Shown piece by piece: positions 45,116 to 58,002 of a DNA stretch of 64,000 bases. Position 1 is the stretch's first letter, and each line of letters opens with the position of its first letter. The notes under the pieces were generated by a model that was not told the origin of the DNA, made no database searches, and saw only the letters and a program-made list of their open reading frames with translations. The DNA comes from Sorghum bicolor (Eukaryota > Streptophyta > Magnoliopsida > Poales > Poaceae). A program made the translations under genes and the position numbers. The stretch lies in assembly GCF_000003195.3 (NCBI RefSeq), contig NC_012878.2:18576641-18640640 (forward strand). Direction: 5' to 3'.

Positions 45116-48100
45116 CTATTTGGGATCCAGATTAGCCCCGATAAGGGCCATCTTCCCGGGGCTGCCGTCGACCAGCTGTACTTCCTTGTGCTCTTTGGAT
45201 TTTGAATTTTTCCTTGGAGTCTCCTGCTCGGGTAGTCGAAGTTGGTCGGGTGGAAGCTGCGTGGCTTGGGCTACGGTTTCTGCCATGCGGATTGAGAGGT
45301 CAATTTCCTCGGTGATCTTGAAACTTTCCTCCTCACAAGTGTATGCGGTGTAAACATTGCCTCTGATAGTTAGGATGCCTTTCTCTGTTGGCATTTTAAG
45401 GACCAGGTATGAGTAGTGCGGAACGGCCATGAACTTTGTCAGCGACGGTCGGCCCAAGATTGCATGGTAAGTTCCGTCAAAGTCGGCGACCACGAAGTTG
45501 ACGAACTCTGTTCGAAAGTGGTCGGGCGTTTCGAACTGGACAGACAGCATTATCTGTTTGAGGGGTACTGAACTTTGTCCTGGCAGGACTCCCCAGAATT
45601 GTGCGTCATATGATTTTAGTTGTGCCGGTGTTATCTTGAGAGCAGGCATGCTGTTGCGAAAGATGATGTCAATGGAGCTTCCCCCGTCGACGAGCACGCG
45701 CTCGAATCTGATGCTGTTGATGCAAGTCTAGGATTAGAGGGAAACGTCCTAGCTTCGGGATGGCGGCCCAATGACCCTTCCTGCTGAAGGAGATCTCCCT
45801 ATACGACTAGGGAGGAAATTTCAGATCGGCGATCAAACCATCTGTGTTGTCCACGTTGAGGCAGGCTCTCTTTAGGAGCTTTCTTTCTCGCTTAGACTCG
45901 ATGGAAACTTTGCCTCCAAAGATAGAGTGGACCACGTCAGTGGGATTGACATACTGGTGTCGTGGGTCCCTGTCCTGGTCCTCGTCTTTGTCTTCATGGT
46001 CGCGCCCGTCCTGTTTCCCGTTTTTCATAGCGGAATCGTCTTGAGCAACCCACCGCGTGTAGATGCTTTTGACGACACGACATTCTTCCATCTTGTGATT
46101 AGACTTGGGGTGGAGTTGGCACGGTCCCTTCAACGTCTTGTTGTAATCTTCCTGGTAGTCCCGTCGCCCGTTGGGGCGCTTGACCGTACTCACCTCGTGG
46201 TCGTGGTCGCGAGGGCGCTTGCCCCTGAAGTCATCACAATTGTCACGCCGCCTATCCCAACCATCTCTATGGTCACGGTTGTCAGGGCGACGATGGTTCC
46301 TATTATCAAAACGACCACGACTGTCGTCGCGTCGAGGAGGCTGGTCGGGACCTCTCTCATCCTCTCGGATGAGCTTTTCTACGTCATCGGCGTCGGCGTA
46401 GTTTTTTGCCGTGGCAAGGAGCTCAGCCATTGTGGTCGGCCTTTTGCGCAGTAGCTTGTTCGTTAGTGCTTCGTGGAAGCGTAGGCCTTTGTTGAAGGCA
46501 GATATTGCCTCGTCGTGAGAAATTTTCGGGATTTTAAGGCGCATATCCGAGAATTGTCGGATGTAATCGCGCAAAGGCTTGTTTTTCCTGTCCCTTATTC
46601 TCTCGAGGTCGTATTTGTTCCCAGGCTGCTCGCAGGTAGCGATGAAATTATCGATAAATGCTTGGCGCAGTTCTTCCCAGGAGTCGAAAGAGTCGTCGGG
46701 CAGGCCCAGGAGCCACTGATGACCAGCCTGGTCGAGGACGACTGGGAAGTAGTTGGCCATGACGTGCTCATCTTCTGCTGCTGAACGGACTGCAATCTCA
46801 TAGAGAGTGATCCAGTTCTCTGGGTTTTCCTTGCCGTCGTATTTTTTGAGCTTCTCGAGTTTGAAGTTGCGGGGCCATATGACTTGGCGAAGGTGTGAGG
46901 AAAATTGTCTCGGGCCGGGGGGACCATGCGCGGCATCGTACTCAATGCGCCGTAGGTTTTTGTGCACCGCTCTTTCCGTGGCGCGCCTGTTGATGCGGTC
47001 TCGGGCATCCTTGGAAGGGATGTTGCATCATAGATCCCTGCCCTAGTTTACTTCCTGACCACGCCCATGATTCTGCTCACGGTAGCCACTGGCGTCCCAA
47101 CCACCGTTGCCACGCCGTGAATCCTTCTGACGATTATTGGGGGAGCGGCTACGGTGGTGCTCGCTGGGTTGTGGTGAGGTCCGGCTGCGATGAGTCGGAG
47201 GAGACCTCTATGTAGGAGATAGCTTGGACCCTTTTGAGTAAGGTGGCTGTCTGTCCCATCGTGGCGATCAGATGTGCGCGTACGCTGGATCGGACACCCT
47301 GGCACTCGGGAGTATCAGGGAGTCGGTCTAGGTTTGCCATAGCAACAACCACGTTAGCACTTGGCATTTTGTAGACTTGCTGATCTCCGACCATGTCGAA
47401 AGCGTCACTGAGGTTATGCGGCGGGAGTTGTCGTTCCTCGTCCGCGCGTTGCCGAGCACGGTCGGCATTGCGCTGTTCGCGCAGCTGCCTCTGCTCGTCT
47501 GTCTCTCCATTGACAACCGGTTCGTCGTTGCTGACATTGAAGACAAGATCTCCCGCTGGGGCGGAAAGACCGGGAAGCGAAAGAAACCCGGAGGGTACGG
47601 TGGTAAATCTAGGTTGTAATCTTCGTCCTCGGAGTTTATAACCTCGGTGGGGATGGATCCAGTGCTGGAGTTTGTGCTGGAAGCCTGGTCGTTTGGTAGT
47701 TCTCGGATCGTCACCATGTTGACGTAGTGACGAGCTGGTCGACTGCTCCGTTTTGGCAACCAACCCGCCCTGTTGATAAGGGATTGGATGTGCCGTGAGT
47801 AGTAAACGACTGAGTTGTTCAGCTCGTAAGGAGGACTCTGGTCTGGGTCTGCCTTGAGTTCAATGTACCACCCTGTGGGGATGGAAGTTATTGTCAGAGA
47901 CGTCCCCAGCCGTTCATGTGTGACGACACGAGTTAGCCGGCAGGAGTCGAAAGAGTCCGTCGGCGCGACTTGATCAGATTGGCGCGAGATCCCATCTACT
48001 AGTCGCGAAGCTTCGAGGAGCCTGAGATCGGCACGATCAAGGGCTCAGAAAAGGTCCGAGTCGTCGACCTTCTTTCCCTTCTAACGAGGGAGCGGTGGTC

Positions 48101-48272
48101 GGGTGCTCGGTGTCAGCGTGATCGGAGTCGATGCCGCTGTCGTCCCAGATCGGTTCTGGGTTTCTTCCGAAGTCATGGTCGTGAGGCCGCCGCCGTGAGT
48201 CGTCCACGTGATCTGGCCGACGGTGAACGTGAGGCCTTCAGGCACGGCCGCAGAATCTAGAACGATAACCAT
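45116..48272 (-). pseudogene. gag-pro: Gag-protease of element C (broken)
   Basis: ATG at 48272 (MVIVLDSAAVPEGLTF) aligns with the element A start at 5032. Blocks visible: IATMGQTATLLKR near 47250 (Gln where A has a stop), the gag core WPRNFKLEKLKKYDGKENPENW near 46850, the CQLHPKSNHKMEEC cluster near 46100, and protease LVDGGSSIDIIF near 45690. A two-base loss near 45727 and other lesions between 47000 and 48000 break the frame. The ORF ends with TAG (complement cta at 45116-45118) in the same codon as element A, followed in frame by RT sequence. Confidence 0.82.
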
Positions 48273-48300
48273 CTTGGTCGCCGGGAGAGCTGTACGCACA

Positions 48301-48318
48301 CCCCTACCTGGCGCGCCA
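48301..48318 (-). promoter_or_regulatory. Primer-binding site of element C
   Basis: The minus strand reads TGGCGCGCCAGGTAGGGG, identical to element A, one base from the 5' LTR edge. Confidence 0.7.
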
Positions 48319-48319
48319 C

Positions 48320-48754
48320 TGTCGACGAAAGCTAGTCGACAGTCTACCTTGGGGTATACCCACGGTAGTAGTTTATCGGTAGACGGTGCGCAAGCTACGA
48401 ACTTGATGATGACGCAAGACACAGACAAGGTTTTTATCCAGGTTCGGCCGCCGTGTGGGCGTAATACCTACGTCCTGCGTCTGATTGTATTGGATTGTGT
48501 TGAGATGAAATTGCCTAGGGGGGTCCCTTGCCTCTCCTTATATAGTCCAGAGGGCAGGGTTACAGATCTGGAAACTAATCCTAGTCGGTTACAATTGCCA
48601 TATCTAACCGACTAGAATCCGGCTTGATCTCCATGTCTTGTTTCCTTGCGCGAAACTCCGAGTAGTTAGATCAAGCCTTCGGACTGTCTTCGTGAGGGGC
48701 CAAGCCTCCTGGCCCAAGTCTAGCCGTAAGGGTATAGGGGTTTACACACCCACA
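48320..48754 (-). repeat. Element C 5' LTR
   Basis: 435 bp with a deletion of about 22 bp near 48602 relative to 28288-28744. TATA box on the minus strand at 48537-48545. It is followed by the GTGCC target duplication. Confidence 0.92.
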
Positions 48755-51700
48755 GTGCCCATAGAGGACCCCGAATCATCCACATTTTTTACTCATACAG
48801 GATCAACATAGAGTTACCACAACATTACAACATTTATTACAAAAATAACTTACATCAGAGTGCGGAAGATTTATAACTTAATTTACAAAATATGATGAAG
48901 TACAAACTTAACTAAACTTCAAAAAGGTGTGTAGAGTAGCAGAAGCAACTTAGGTGAAGCTTCTAAGGTAGAAGAGGTGGACAAATCATGTCACGCCCAC
49001 TGACATGACCTCCATTAGCAGCATAAGTCAGCACCTGCAACAGGGGTTATAGAACCCTGAGTACGGGAGTACTCAACAAGACATACCCGATAGAAAAAAG
49101 AGGAGAACTTAGGAATGCAGGCTTAGGGTAGACAAGGGGTGGCTGAGCAAGGAGCCAAATTGTTATGCTAAAAATCTTACTAATAGTGCATCCTTACTTT
49201 CAAGTTTTAACCACGAATTCCTCTCCTCAAGAGGCCGAGGAGTTCGAGGATAGTCTATCTAGTTGCTTTTCATAGACAAGTCTGTAAGTTCCTAGTCCTG
49301 AATCAAGGTATTATCCATCCAACGGCCATAGCTTCATGTCACTCTGAGCCCAGGAATTGGGATCCGAACCTCATGATACATTTCCCCCTTTTCATTTTAC
49401 AGCTTAGTTGCATATTTAACTACGATGAGGGTCGAAGGAATTGAGTCTCCCAATCGGGGAGCAACGACGATTCGAATCGCTTAGCAATCCAGCTGGAGTT
49501 CTTAACCACCTGACATATGAAGAACCAAATCTTGCATATGTCGAACCAAATCTAGCTCTCCCCAAATTTCACCGGGTTCGCGGCACCCGAGAGCACAGTA
49601 CCCCACCATCCAGTCCATTTGCTAGGAGGGTACACGCTACTCTCGCCATCGCTCCACGCCCAGTGCGCGAGTAGCCGTTCGCGTCGAGGTATCACAAGAC
49701 CGGGCTTACCGAGGGCAAGTAGCTAGTACTATAAATTCTCAACCCAACAGGCCATCAACGGAACGGTCCTTAATTGACACAGTTGGAGACACTACTTTAA
49801 GACTCCATTCTTAAAGCAAGTCCACCGACCGGTCTCAAGTTGAAACATTATTGACAATAAGAGTATTCCACAACAACCCTTCAAACTTTCTTGTTTGAAA
49901 ACCTATCTAGTAGGAGGGCTAAGCATCGCTACGCAATTTTAAAATAAAACAGGTGTCAAGGATAGGATAACGAATATCAAGGTAGTAAATGCAACAAGTA
50001 GATTAACCCAATTCTCAACTACGTAATGCAGCATTTTCAATCCATAAGTGATAAAAGATTTAAAACATTCAAGGAGGGGTTAATGCATCCGGGGCTTGCC
50101 TTGGTTGTAGAGTTGAGTGGGTTCCTCGGAGACTTCCCAAGTCTCGGATCCTACTTCCTCGAACGGAACACCGACCTCAGGGCTCGGTTCAACGGTCACT
50201 CCTTCGGTCACGTGCACTATACGCAAAATGATGTATGCTCATGATATGCTTATGACAAACAGAATCGAGTACAACTTTCCTTCTCGGTGAAAGTGTAGGT
50301 TAAAAAGCGATTAAAGTTGTTTATCATTTTAGGGTTTTTACCCATGAGGTTGCGTCAGTAAGCTAAGACTTCCCTTAATTTACAATTATTCTTAATTAAC
50401 TAATTATTTATCCTTTTTGTCTTAATTAATTATTAATTAGGTATATATGACAGTAATTGAGTATTAACACTAAACAATAATTGAATTCCAAAGGTCATTA
50501 AGGTTAATGACCTAAGGTCATCACACAATTCAAAAGGCACTCAAATCCTAATTTGAGAAATTAACCTAATTATTACTTAATTATTTTGGAATTATTACTA
50601 AATTACTAATTAAGGGTATAATAATATTTTACCCCAACATTATCCAAATGCCACCAAATTTTGTGTGAAGCCAGGGAATAATATTAAGAGGCACCCCACA
50701 AATTTTGGTGATTTTTGGACATATCAATAAATTATTAAAATTCATGGAAGTTTTATTTAATAAATAAAAGGAAGAATTTTTATACATGTTCACAGTATCA
50801 GAAAATGAACTTTAGCATTTTTCCTATGTTCTACTCCAAGCACAGAACTTATACAAAAATTTTCACCATTTTTGAATCGGCACATAATTTCCTATATAAA
50901 ATTCAAACATAATTCAAATTTGCACACATAACTAGGACAGCAGCATATATGCAACTTCATTCAACCATAATTAGAGATCCAAGCATCCAATAAAGGTGAT
51001 ATTAGACTTTCTGGAAAGCTTAGATAATTTTCTACAACTTTGTTATTATCTTCGAGAACTGATTTAATAGATAAGATGGCCAAATAGCATGAAGAAACAA
51101 TCCTGTCCAGATATTGGACAGAATCAGACATTAAGCTTTAAACATCTATAACCAGAGTTATAGATCACCAAAAGTCAAGATCCATAACATTTTGGAAAGC
51201 TTATGAAAATTGCTACAATTTATCTTTCATCATCAAAGCATGATTCACAAGTTTAGTAGGTCGAAATTGCACAACTACAGAAACTGATCCAGGATTTGAC
51301 AGAGAGGAACCATTTCTGAAACTTAAATTTAAACAGGAATAACTCAGAAACTACAGGGCCAAATGCAACCAAACTTTAACACTAGCTAGATACTTGAATT
51401 ATATACAACTTTGTTATAGACAAGTTTCATATCCAACATCATTTACCTAGAGAAATTCATAATGTTCCAGAAACTATCTAGAAATCACTAATAATTGAAT
51501 TATAGAGAAAAAAATATTTCATTTATGTTCCAAACTTAAACGTGGGCAAAACCCAGCTCACCAACAGTTGAAATACATCAAAGAGATACTAGAAAATATC
51601 ATGGTCATCCTTAAATAAATTCTTTTTATGTCTTTATTAATTTATTTAGATAAATTGGCACAACAATAACCATATATCAAAAGTACACAGTAAATTCTGA

Positions 51701-53684
51701 GAAAACTACAGCAGCTCATATATGCTCTCCAAAGTCTACTTTATAAAGTTCATGCCATTTGGATAAGTATAACAATTTCCATAAAAAAGATAAATTGCCA
51801 TCACATGGAAGCATGTAAGAGCAAGACAAATAAGAAACTCAACATTTTCTACAAACACATAGCTAAATTATGTATCTATATGATATAACAACCTCATATA
51901 AAGGTAGAGGAACCATATTTTACATTTATTCATTTTTAGTTTAGTTGTAAACTATTTAATAAGCACTAAACAAGATAAATTAATAACTTAATCATATGTC
52001 ATTCAATGAATATTAAATTGTTACTGCAGCACACAAATAAGGTCATGAGCACACCATATAAATTCCAGGCTAAAAGGAGCTATATAACATGAGATATGAA
52101 TTTCTCCTTTTTAAGCATAACTAAAAGACATAAATCATAACTAATTATTTTATTACAAAACATGGCCAGTTTCATATTTTTAATAAAAACTAGATATCTC
52201 ATGGAGCACAACAAAATTTGTTTCACCAAAATTGGAGTTACCAAATTCCAGATATGAATTTTCAAAGATTCAACAAAACATCTACAAACAAGTCCTTATG
52301 GCACTATTCACCTGAGTCATGGTCTGTGCAGAAAACCCCCTAGAAAACCTTCAATTGTTGCCCAAGGTCCTTGATCGCGACTGACGAACAGAGGACGTTG
52401 GAGAAGGCTCGGTTTTGGTTGGTTGATGCTCGTCGGCGGCGAGGGAAAGGTGCTAAGGAATCTCCATGCCTAACCGCACCCTTGGAAGTCGAAACATGGC
52501 CGGAGATGATTCCTGGTTCCCTAGCCACATGCACAGGCGGCCATGGCGGTTTGCCGGTCCGCAGCAGGGCGGCACGACGGAGTTCTAGCCCGTGTTGTAC
52601 GAAACGAGAGGCTCATAGGTATCAGCGAATGGAGGTGGAGCTATAACACCAAACGGATAGAGTGGAGCTGCGCTGGAGAGCTCTGGCCACGGTGGGGTGA
52701 CGTACGGCGACCATGACTTGCGGCGGCAGGACAGCAGGGGAAGAAATAGGAAGCAAGGAGGGCCCTGTCGTCCGCTTCGGATGAGGATGGCGTGGAATAG
52801 GCAAGGGCAAACAGGCGCACAGCTGCGTGGTGGGCATGCCGGACGCCAACACGTCCACCGCGGGGCTGGAGTGCGATGCTGCCCGGTGGCCATAGGTGGA
52901 GCTACTGTAGCTCGTCCTAATCCCTTCCCCTCATTTTCCAAATTATTTCCAAAATTTGAATAGCACTGAAATTTCTGCCAAAACAACATTTGTTAAGAAT
53001 TTTGAACTCTACAAATCATATTTAATGTTCCAAAGCAAATTTTGAATAAAGAGGGACGAATTTGAGCCAAATATTTTGAAATTCAAAAAATTCAATTTGG
53101 GGGCAAAACTGGTTTGAATTGGGGCAGAATAGAAATTCTAAAATTACTTTTGATTTTTCTCAACAACTTGAAAAACTCTCAAAATAAAAGTTGTTCATTT
53201 TGATGATACCTACAACTTTCGTTTTGATTACTTTTCAAGATTCCAAATAGGTTTTGAATTAGGGATTAAAATTGGAAAAGGGGACAATTTCTAGAAATTT
53301 GTATTTTCAAAATTACTTAATTTTGTATTGAAACTTCAAAAACTCAAAACACCAAAGTTGTACATATTGACAAGCTCTGCAACTTTGCTTTTGAACTCAT
53401 CCCAAAATTTAGCTTAGTTTTTAAGTGACACAAAAAGGGGCAAAACTAGTGTTCTAAAATCAGGGTTTCCCCCCGCCCCTCTTCTCGGAATCCTCCAACA
53501 CAAGGAATTTCACAACCACGCTAGCATCACTTCATAATATAAGCACACTTTAGTTCCCTAAGCACAAGCAACCAAAATAAACTTATTTTAAGTTGATGCA
53601 TCAGGATGTGCTCAACAAATATGCTATGCAATGCTTATGATGACATGATCTAGTTTTAGTATCCGTAACATCCAGGATGTTACA

Positions 53685-54239
53685 TAAATACGTGGTTCAT
53701 GTACAAACAAAGACACATGAGCAAGCAGCTTGGTGTCACGTGCTGCCACACCACGTGCATGCACATGAATTAGGAGATGGAAATTAGGAAGGAGGGGGCC
53801 TGATGACTAGAGATTAAATAGGGATTTAGGAGAAAACAACCTCCAATCACAACAAAAGAACCAAACATTCATGCATCTAACTATACATGGTGCATAAAAT
53901 ATTTGTAAATTCAGTTTGAAGAAGATGGGAGAGAGTTGGGGTTTGTGTTTTAGGAATTAATAAATCACGAGTAAGATTGCATGTTGAATTCGAGTGTGGC
54001 ACGAATTCATCCAATGTTTTAATTTTTCCCGAAGACATTTTATTTGGAAACACCTCTCGTCACATAGGTGATCAATCTTCATGACAAATGGTTCGTTTTA
54101 AATAGTTTTGAAATCCTGATTTTTAATTGAGCGTGAAGGAAAAACATTTAAACAATGTTTGACCTAACAATTTACATGCAACACATATTCAAAAATTTTT
54201 TTTAACAAATCGGGATTTTTCTATTACAAAAATTTGCAG
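53685..54239. other. Unassigned AT-rich sequence right of the solo LTR
   Basis: About 555 bp without a supportable gene. A gttaca word near 54243 could be a repeat edge, but no partner end was found. Confidence 0.4.
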
Positions 54240-54967
54240 AATGTTACAGCTTTGCTCTCCTGTGGCATCACTTGACATGCCATCCTTGAGTCTTTCTAAT
54301 TGTCCATCAAAGAGATTGAATTTGAAAAGCTTCCTAAGAAATCTCTTTTGAAGATTCAAACTATATGCACTAAAAGATATTTTATGAAGCGGAAAGTTTA
54401 AACTCCTCCTAAAATCATTAGAAAGAATTTATAAAGGTAGAATTACTTCTTCCCTTAGATAATTTTAGAGTACTACTAGTTTAGGATGGATAGCCGAATC
54501 ATGGGATTGGAATGTTTGCAAAGTGGCTATGAAAACTTCCTCTTCTAGTTTGGGGGACGATTCCTTCTCTACTTCTAGGTTTTCATCATGAAGGCTAGTG
54601 CAAGGAGTGTGTCCACTAAGGACAAACCTCACTGCACTAATAGATAAAGAAAGGAAAACTCCACCAAAGGTGGTATTATCAAGACCCGTATAAAGATGTT
54701 GAAGAAGAACAGGGTCTTGTAAGGCTAGGTCTAAACCTAAATTTATATGAATATATTAAAAGATTCCCTAAGTGTAGCCAAAAGATCATTACCTTGTTGA
54801 TCAGAAGATAGGACTCTAGCTCTAGAAAAGGGTTGCCTTTGACCTATTGCAACTAAACATGAGCGTAGCTCATAGCTAGATGTGAGAATCACGGGCTCTA
54901 GTGGCTCTAAGCTTATGCTGATGGGTGCAGGATATTGATAGATAGGCATGGAATTTAGGTTATCCAT
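54240..54967 (-). pseudogene. gag: Gag fragment of element F
   Basis: The N terminus aligns in style with the B and D gag starts (residues 1-35). An internal deletion follows the SYELRSCLVAIGQRQPFS segment, then the ...DPVLLQHLYTGLDNTTFGGVFLSLS block corresponding to the FRGLQKNHKQML region of D. Several stops are present. Confidence 0.6.
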
Positions 54968-56295
54968 AAGGATAGAAAAGAAAAAGAAAAAGAAAAGATA
55001 AGGTAAAAGAAAAGGATAAAAGTATAATACAAGGTTAAGCATGATTTAAAGTTATCTCAGCAGACCATCTTTCTCCTCTGCAACGGTGCCAGAAATGCGT
55101 GTTGATATTAGATAAGCACAACAAGAAAAAATCTACAAGCGCACGGATATCAGTGAGTACTTCACCCGGGAGGTATTCCAGAATATCGTTATTTATATTT
55201 TTAATACTGGGAGAAGGCGTGAATCTGACTAACCTAAATCTATACATAACCCCTGGGCTTGCAATTCAAGATAGTGAGATATGAGCGATATAGAGAGAAT
55301 TCCTTCGTTAGTGTTCCTCTAACCTATGGTAAGCTGTGTAGATATTGTTCTAAGGGGGTACCTGGAGAAAAGAGACACCTTAGAAAGTGCTTAACCCTGC
55401 ATGTTATTTCCTACCTTACCTTCTGACAAGACATGGATTAGAGAGACATGAGGAGATTGTCACTTCCCCCCAATGCTACCACAAATCCGGACAGATAGGG
55501 AGTATCTACACGAGTATTCCTAGCCCAAGCGCCATGCTTACGCTATGAATGATTACTCTATTCCCTAGCGCTAGCGAATAAAGTAAAGCCATAAACCAAG
55601 AACAATAAGAACAATAAACTTACTAGTATTAGAAGTTGAATTGCCCAATAATTCTAGAACTAAGCCTCTAGTTAGGAGACTTGATCCCGTAGATACAAGG
55701 AAGAAGACACCGACAAGCCGGGCTTCCTCCACTTCTATCTGCACCCTATACTCTCTTAATCTCTCTTGTTGCTAAAACCCTAAAGAGACAGATCCATTTG
55801 AGGGACCCTTGTGTGGCTAATTCTCTCTAAAAAGATGAATTAGGGTTTTAGAATTGTCACTCAGCCAGGGGGTCAGGCTTGTATTTATAGCCCCCTAGGA
55901 GGTACCACAGCCCTTGGTTCAAACCGACCATGATGGATGGCCAACTTTACTCCTCAAAGGTGGTGGAGGCAGGATCCATGAGGTTGGTGTTCTGATTGGC
56001 TGAGCTAGTGGGGCGGGCGCCCCTGCCCTATGGGCGGCCACCCGACACCCGGACCCGATTTGCTTCTTTTTTGATCTAGGGCCCCCTCGAACTTACTAGA
56101 TTACTCGTGAGTTGCAGTTTGTTGTATTCTCTCTATGTAAACATGATATGTGGACCATCTTTGGTTGGTTTTACAGATAATCACCAAAACTCGTGGAATT
56201 TTGTTAGTGATAAGCCTATATCTACTAGGTGTTTGCATATAGGTCCATTTTCATGTTTAGTTGATGATTAAAATTAGGATTTATCTATCATAACA
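54240..56295 (-). mobile_element. Element F: 5' end of an Athila-lineage element (LTR, PBS, partial gag)
   Basis: The 5' LTR at 55100-56295 (TGTTGATATTAG...ATCATAACA on the plus strand) is related to the D LTR in length (1196 bp) and block order. A degenerate tRNA-Asp PBS is at 55074-55091 (minus). Gag starts at 54967 (MDNLNSMPIYQYPAPISISLEP) and persists as broken pieces to about 54240 (LALQDPVLLQHLYTGL near 54720). Everything downstream of gag is missing. Confidence 0.7.
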
Positions 56296-56775
56296 TTGCG
56301 CTTAGAGTAATAAGATTAGTGTAGGCGTGGTGTCTAGACTACATCTTATCAGTGTGGGCTGCTTGTCGCACTGCAATACAACTAGAGCGAGAGTGAGAGT
56401 CCTCTCTAGCCGGAAAGTTCCTTGTTAGTGTTTTAGGCAAGTTAACTACGTTGAAAGCCGTTCTAAGTAAGGTGGCCACCTTGATAGAGGAGGTGGAAAA
56501 CCTCTTTAACTCGAACTATCATTTTAAACACTGCCCTAGTAAGGGAGGAGGTGGTAAACCTCACTTTACATAGAGTATTGTGACTAGGTATTAGTTATAG
56601 TCAGACCTCTCTATACCCAACCTTTACTCTTTGATCACATCCTAGTGATCTTGAACCTAGTTAGTTCACTTCATGGTCCTCATGGAAATCATGATACCTG
56701 GAATACTCTCGGTGAAGGCTACATTGACTACCGTATGCTTATGGTATAACTGTTTGCCACTCTTGGTGTCAACAA
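56296..56775 (+). repeat. LTR fragment related to the element B LTR (3' third)
   Basis: The order and wording parallel 12810-13316: 'gcgtggtgtctagact', 'gagagtcctc...gccggaaagttcct', 'ggtggaaaacctc', 'catggaaatcatgatacctggaatactc', 'ggtgaaggctacattgactaccgta', ending tggtgtcaaca at 56775. It is diverged, hence an old copy or sister family. Confidence 0.7.
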
Positions 56776-58002
56776 ATGTTTTGAGCTATTGTCAATATTA
56801 CTCCTAGATATGCTAGAGTTTTGGAGAATTTAATTTGAAAATCTTAAATTGCTATATGATGAGTTCCTTTATGACGAGAGTTCAAAATTCCTACCACAAC
56901 CAAATACTCATGCTTACTAGATTAGGAAAGCCTCCCTCTTATAATTCATCCTATAAGCATTGAGGGTAGTGAAGTTATGTCGACCCTAAGGAACTAGTCA
57001 TGTAGTTAAAGTCAATACTATGTGCACTCCATCCATTAATCTTAGCTACTTCTGTCTTCAGAAGTATGCAACCACTTACATCGACTATACATTCTCCCTG
57101 TGCTACTTTGGTTCCAAGAAGTACCAACCACATATACGCACTACACTCTGTGGTGTTTCTATCCTATAGACACGTACCTATGCTGCTCCTACCTTGAGAG
57201 TACGCAATCATCCATCCATACATATTCTTAATCGACTCAAAAAATAATCTACTCCTAGATTGGGCGAGGACACCCAAAAATATTCATTGCCATAATGTCT
57301 TTTTTTACTTATCCAATAAAGCTCCAATTATTTCAATTGATACTCCCTATTGCTATGAGTGCATTAAAAGGATTGGTTATTATAAAAAAAGAGAGAAAAA
57401 ACAAAAAGACAATAAAGAGGACAAAAACAACAAAAATTAAGAAACGGTAGCCAAGTCCTTATTTTTCAGCTTAGGGAAGTATGTTATCCCCAAGGAGCAA
57501 TTGTAGAACTAGATTTTCACCATCATTACCCCTCATTACCACCACTCATTCCCTTCATTGCACTCGTATGCACATATGACTTGATTCTATCATTAGTTTC
57601 TCTAGATCCATTGTTTAACTATGCAATATATGCAAGTAGGTCTGAATTGTCTCCCCCACCTATACGCTCCACATAAGCCTATTAGAAGTAGGGTGAGAGA
57701 GAGAAGGAAATTATGCCTTAGTACTACAAATACAATATATTCTAAGAGAAGTGAGAAGGCAAACCTTACGCTCACCTAGGAGAGGATCCAAAAATACCAC
57801 ATATGAGAGAGTTCAAAGGGTCATACAAGGAATCTCTGAGTTTTATTTGAAAATCTTGCAAAAACTCCAGAATAATAGTTGATCAAAGGGTGAGAAACAT
57901 AGCACTCAACATAACCGTTCCATCTATAATCTGCTCAAGACCTAAGAGAAGGCTATAAGCCCCATCGTGAAAGGTAATATGGGTGAGTCTTGAGACAGAA
58001 TA
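56776..58002 (+). other. Athila-like internal debris, no gene
   Basis: Short blocks such as 'agaagtatgcaaccact' resemble the 3' untranslated region of element B (around 20160), same orientation. Directly following an LTR end with 3'-UTR-like sequence implies a deletion of the coding part. No frame is supportable. Confidence 0.4.

Larger units (their letters stand above)
28288..48754 (-). mobile_element. Element C: older, inverted copy of the element A family (Tat lineage)
   Basis: LTRs 28288-28744 and 48320-48754 (457 and 435 bp; the right one lacks about 22 bp), perfect target duplication GTGCC (28283-28287, 48755-48759). About 14 substitutions separate the LTRs by eye (about 3.2%). Gag-pro and pol run on the minus strand from 48272 to 41948, the antisense gene on the plus strand from 29796 to 41653, interrupted by element D. 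It is homologous throughout to element A, in opposite orientation, and heavily mutated. Confidence 0.9.
28141..53684 (-). repeat. Long solo LTR (Del/Tekay-like, about 5.07 kb) split by element C
   Basis: On the minus strand it begins TGTAACATCC at 53684 and ends ...CTCAACA at 28141; element C occupies 28288-48754. TAAA flanks both sides (28137-28140 and 53685-53688). A GC-rich tract about 0.7-1.3 kb into the LTR (52370-52960) and a 'ggcaagccccgga' block occur at matching places in the second LTR at 58003. No gag or pol domain lies between the flanks, hence a solo LTR. 48760-53684 is mostly AT-rich and has no supportable gene; frames around 52371-52989 are LTR sequence. The family name is tentative. 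Confidence 0.65.

Noticed and set aside
52371..52989. GC-rich overlapping frames on both strands
   Set aside because: They fall in the promoter-like GC-rich tract of the long solo LTR; an equivalent tract without shared protein exists at 58640-59150.
57361..57440. A-rich stretch as possible SINE or LINE poly(A) tail
   Set aside because: Mixed aaaaag runs with no adjacent Pol III boxes or reverse transcriptase frame.
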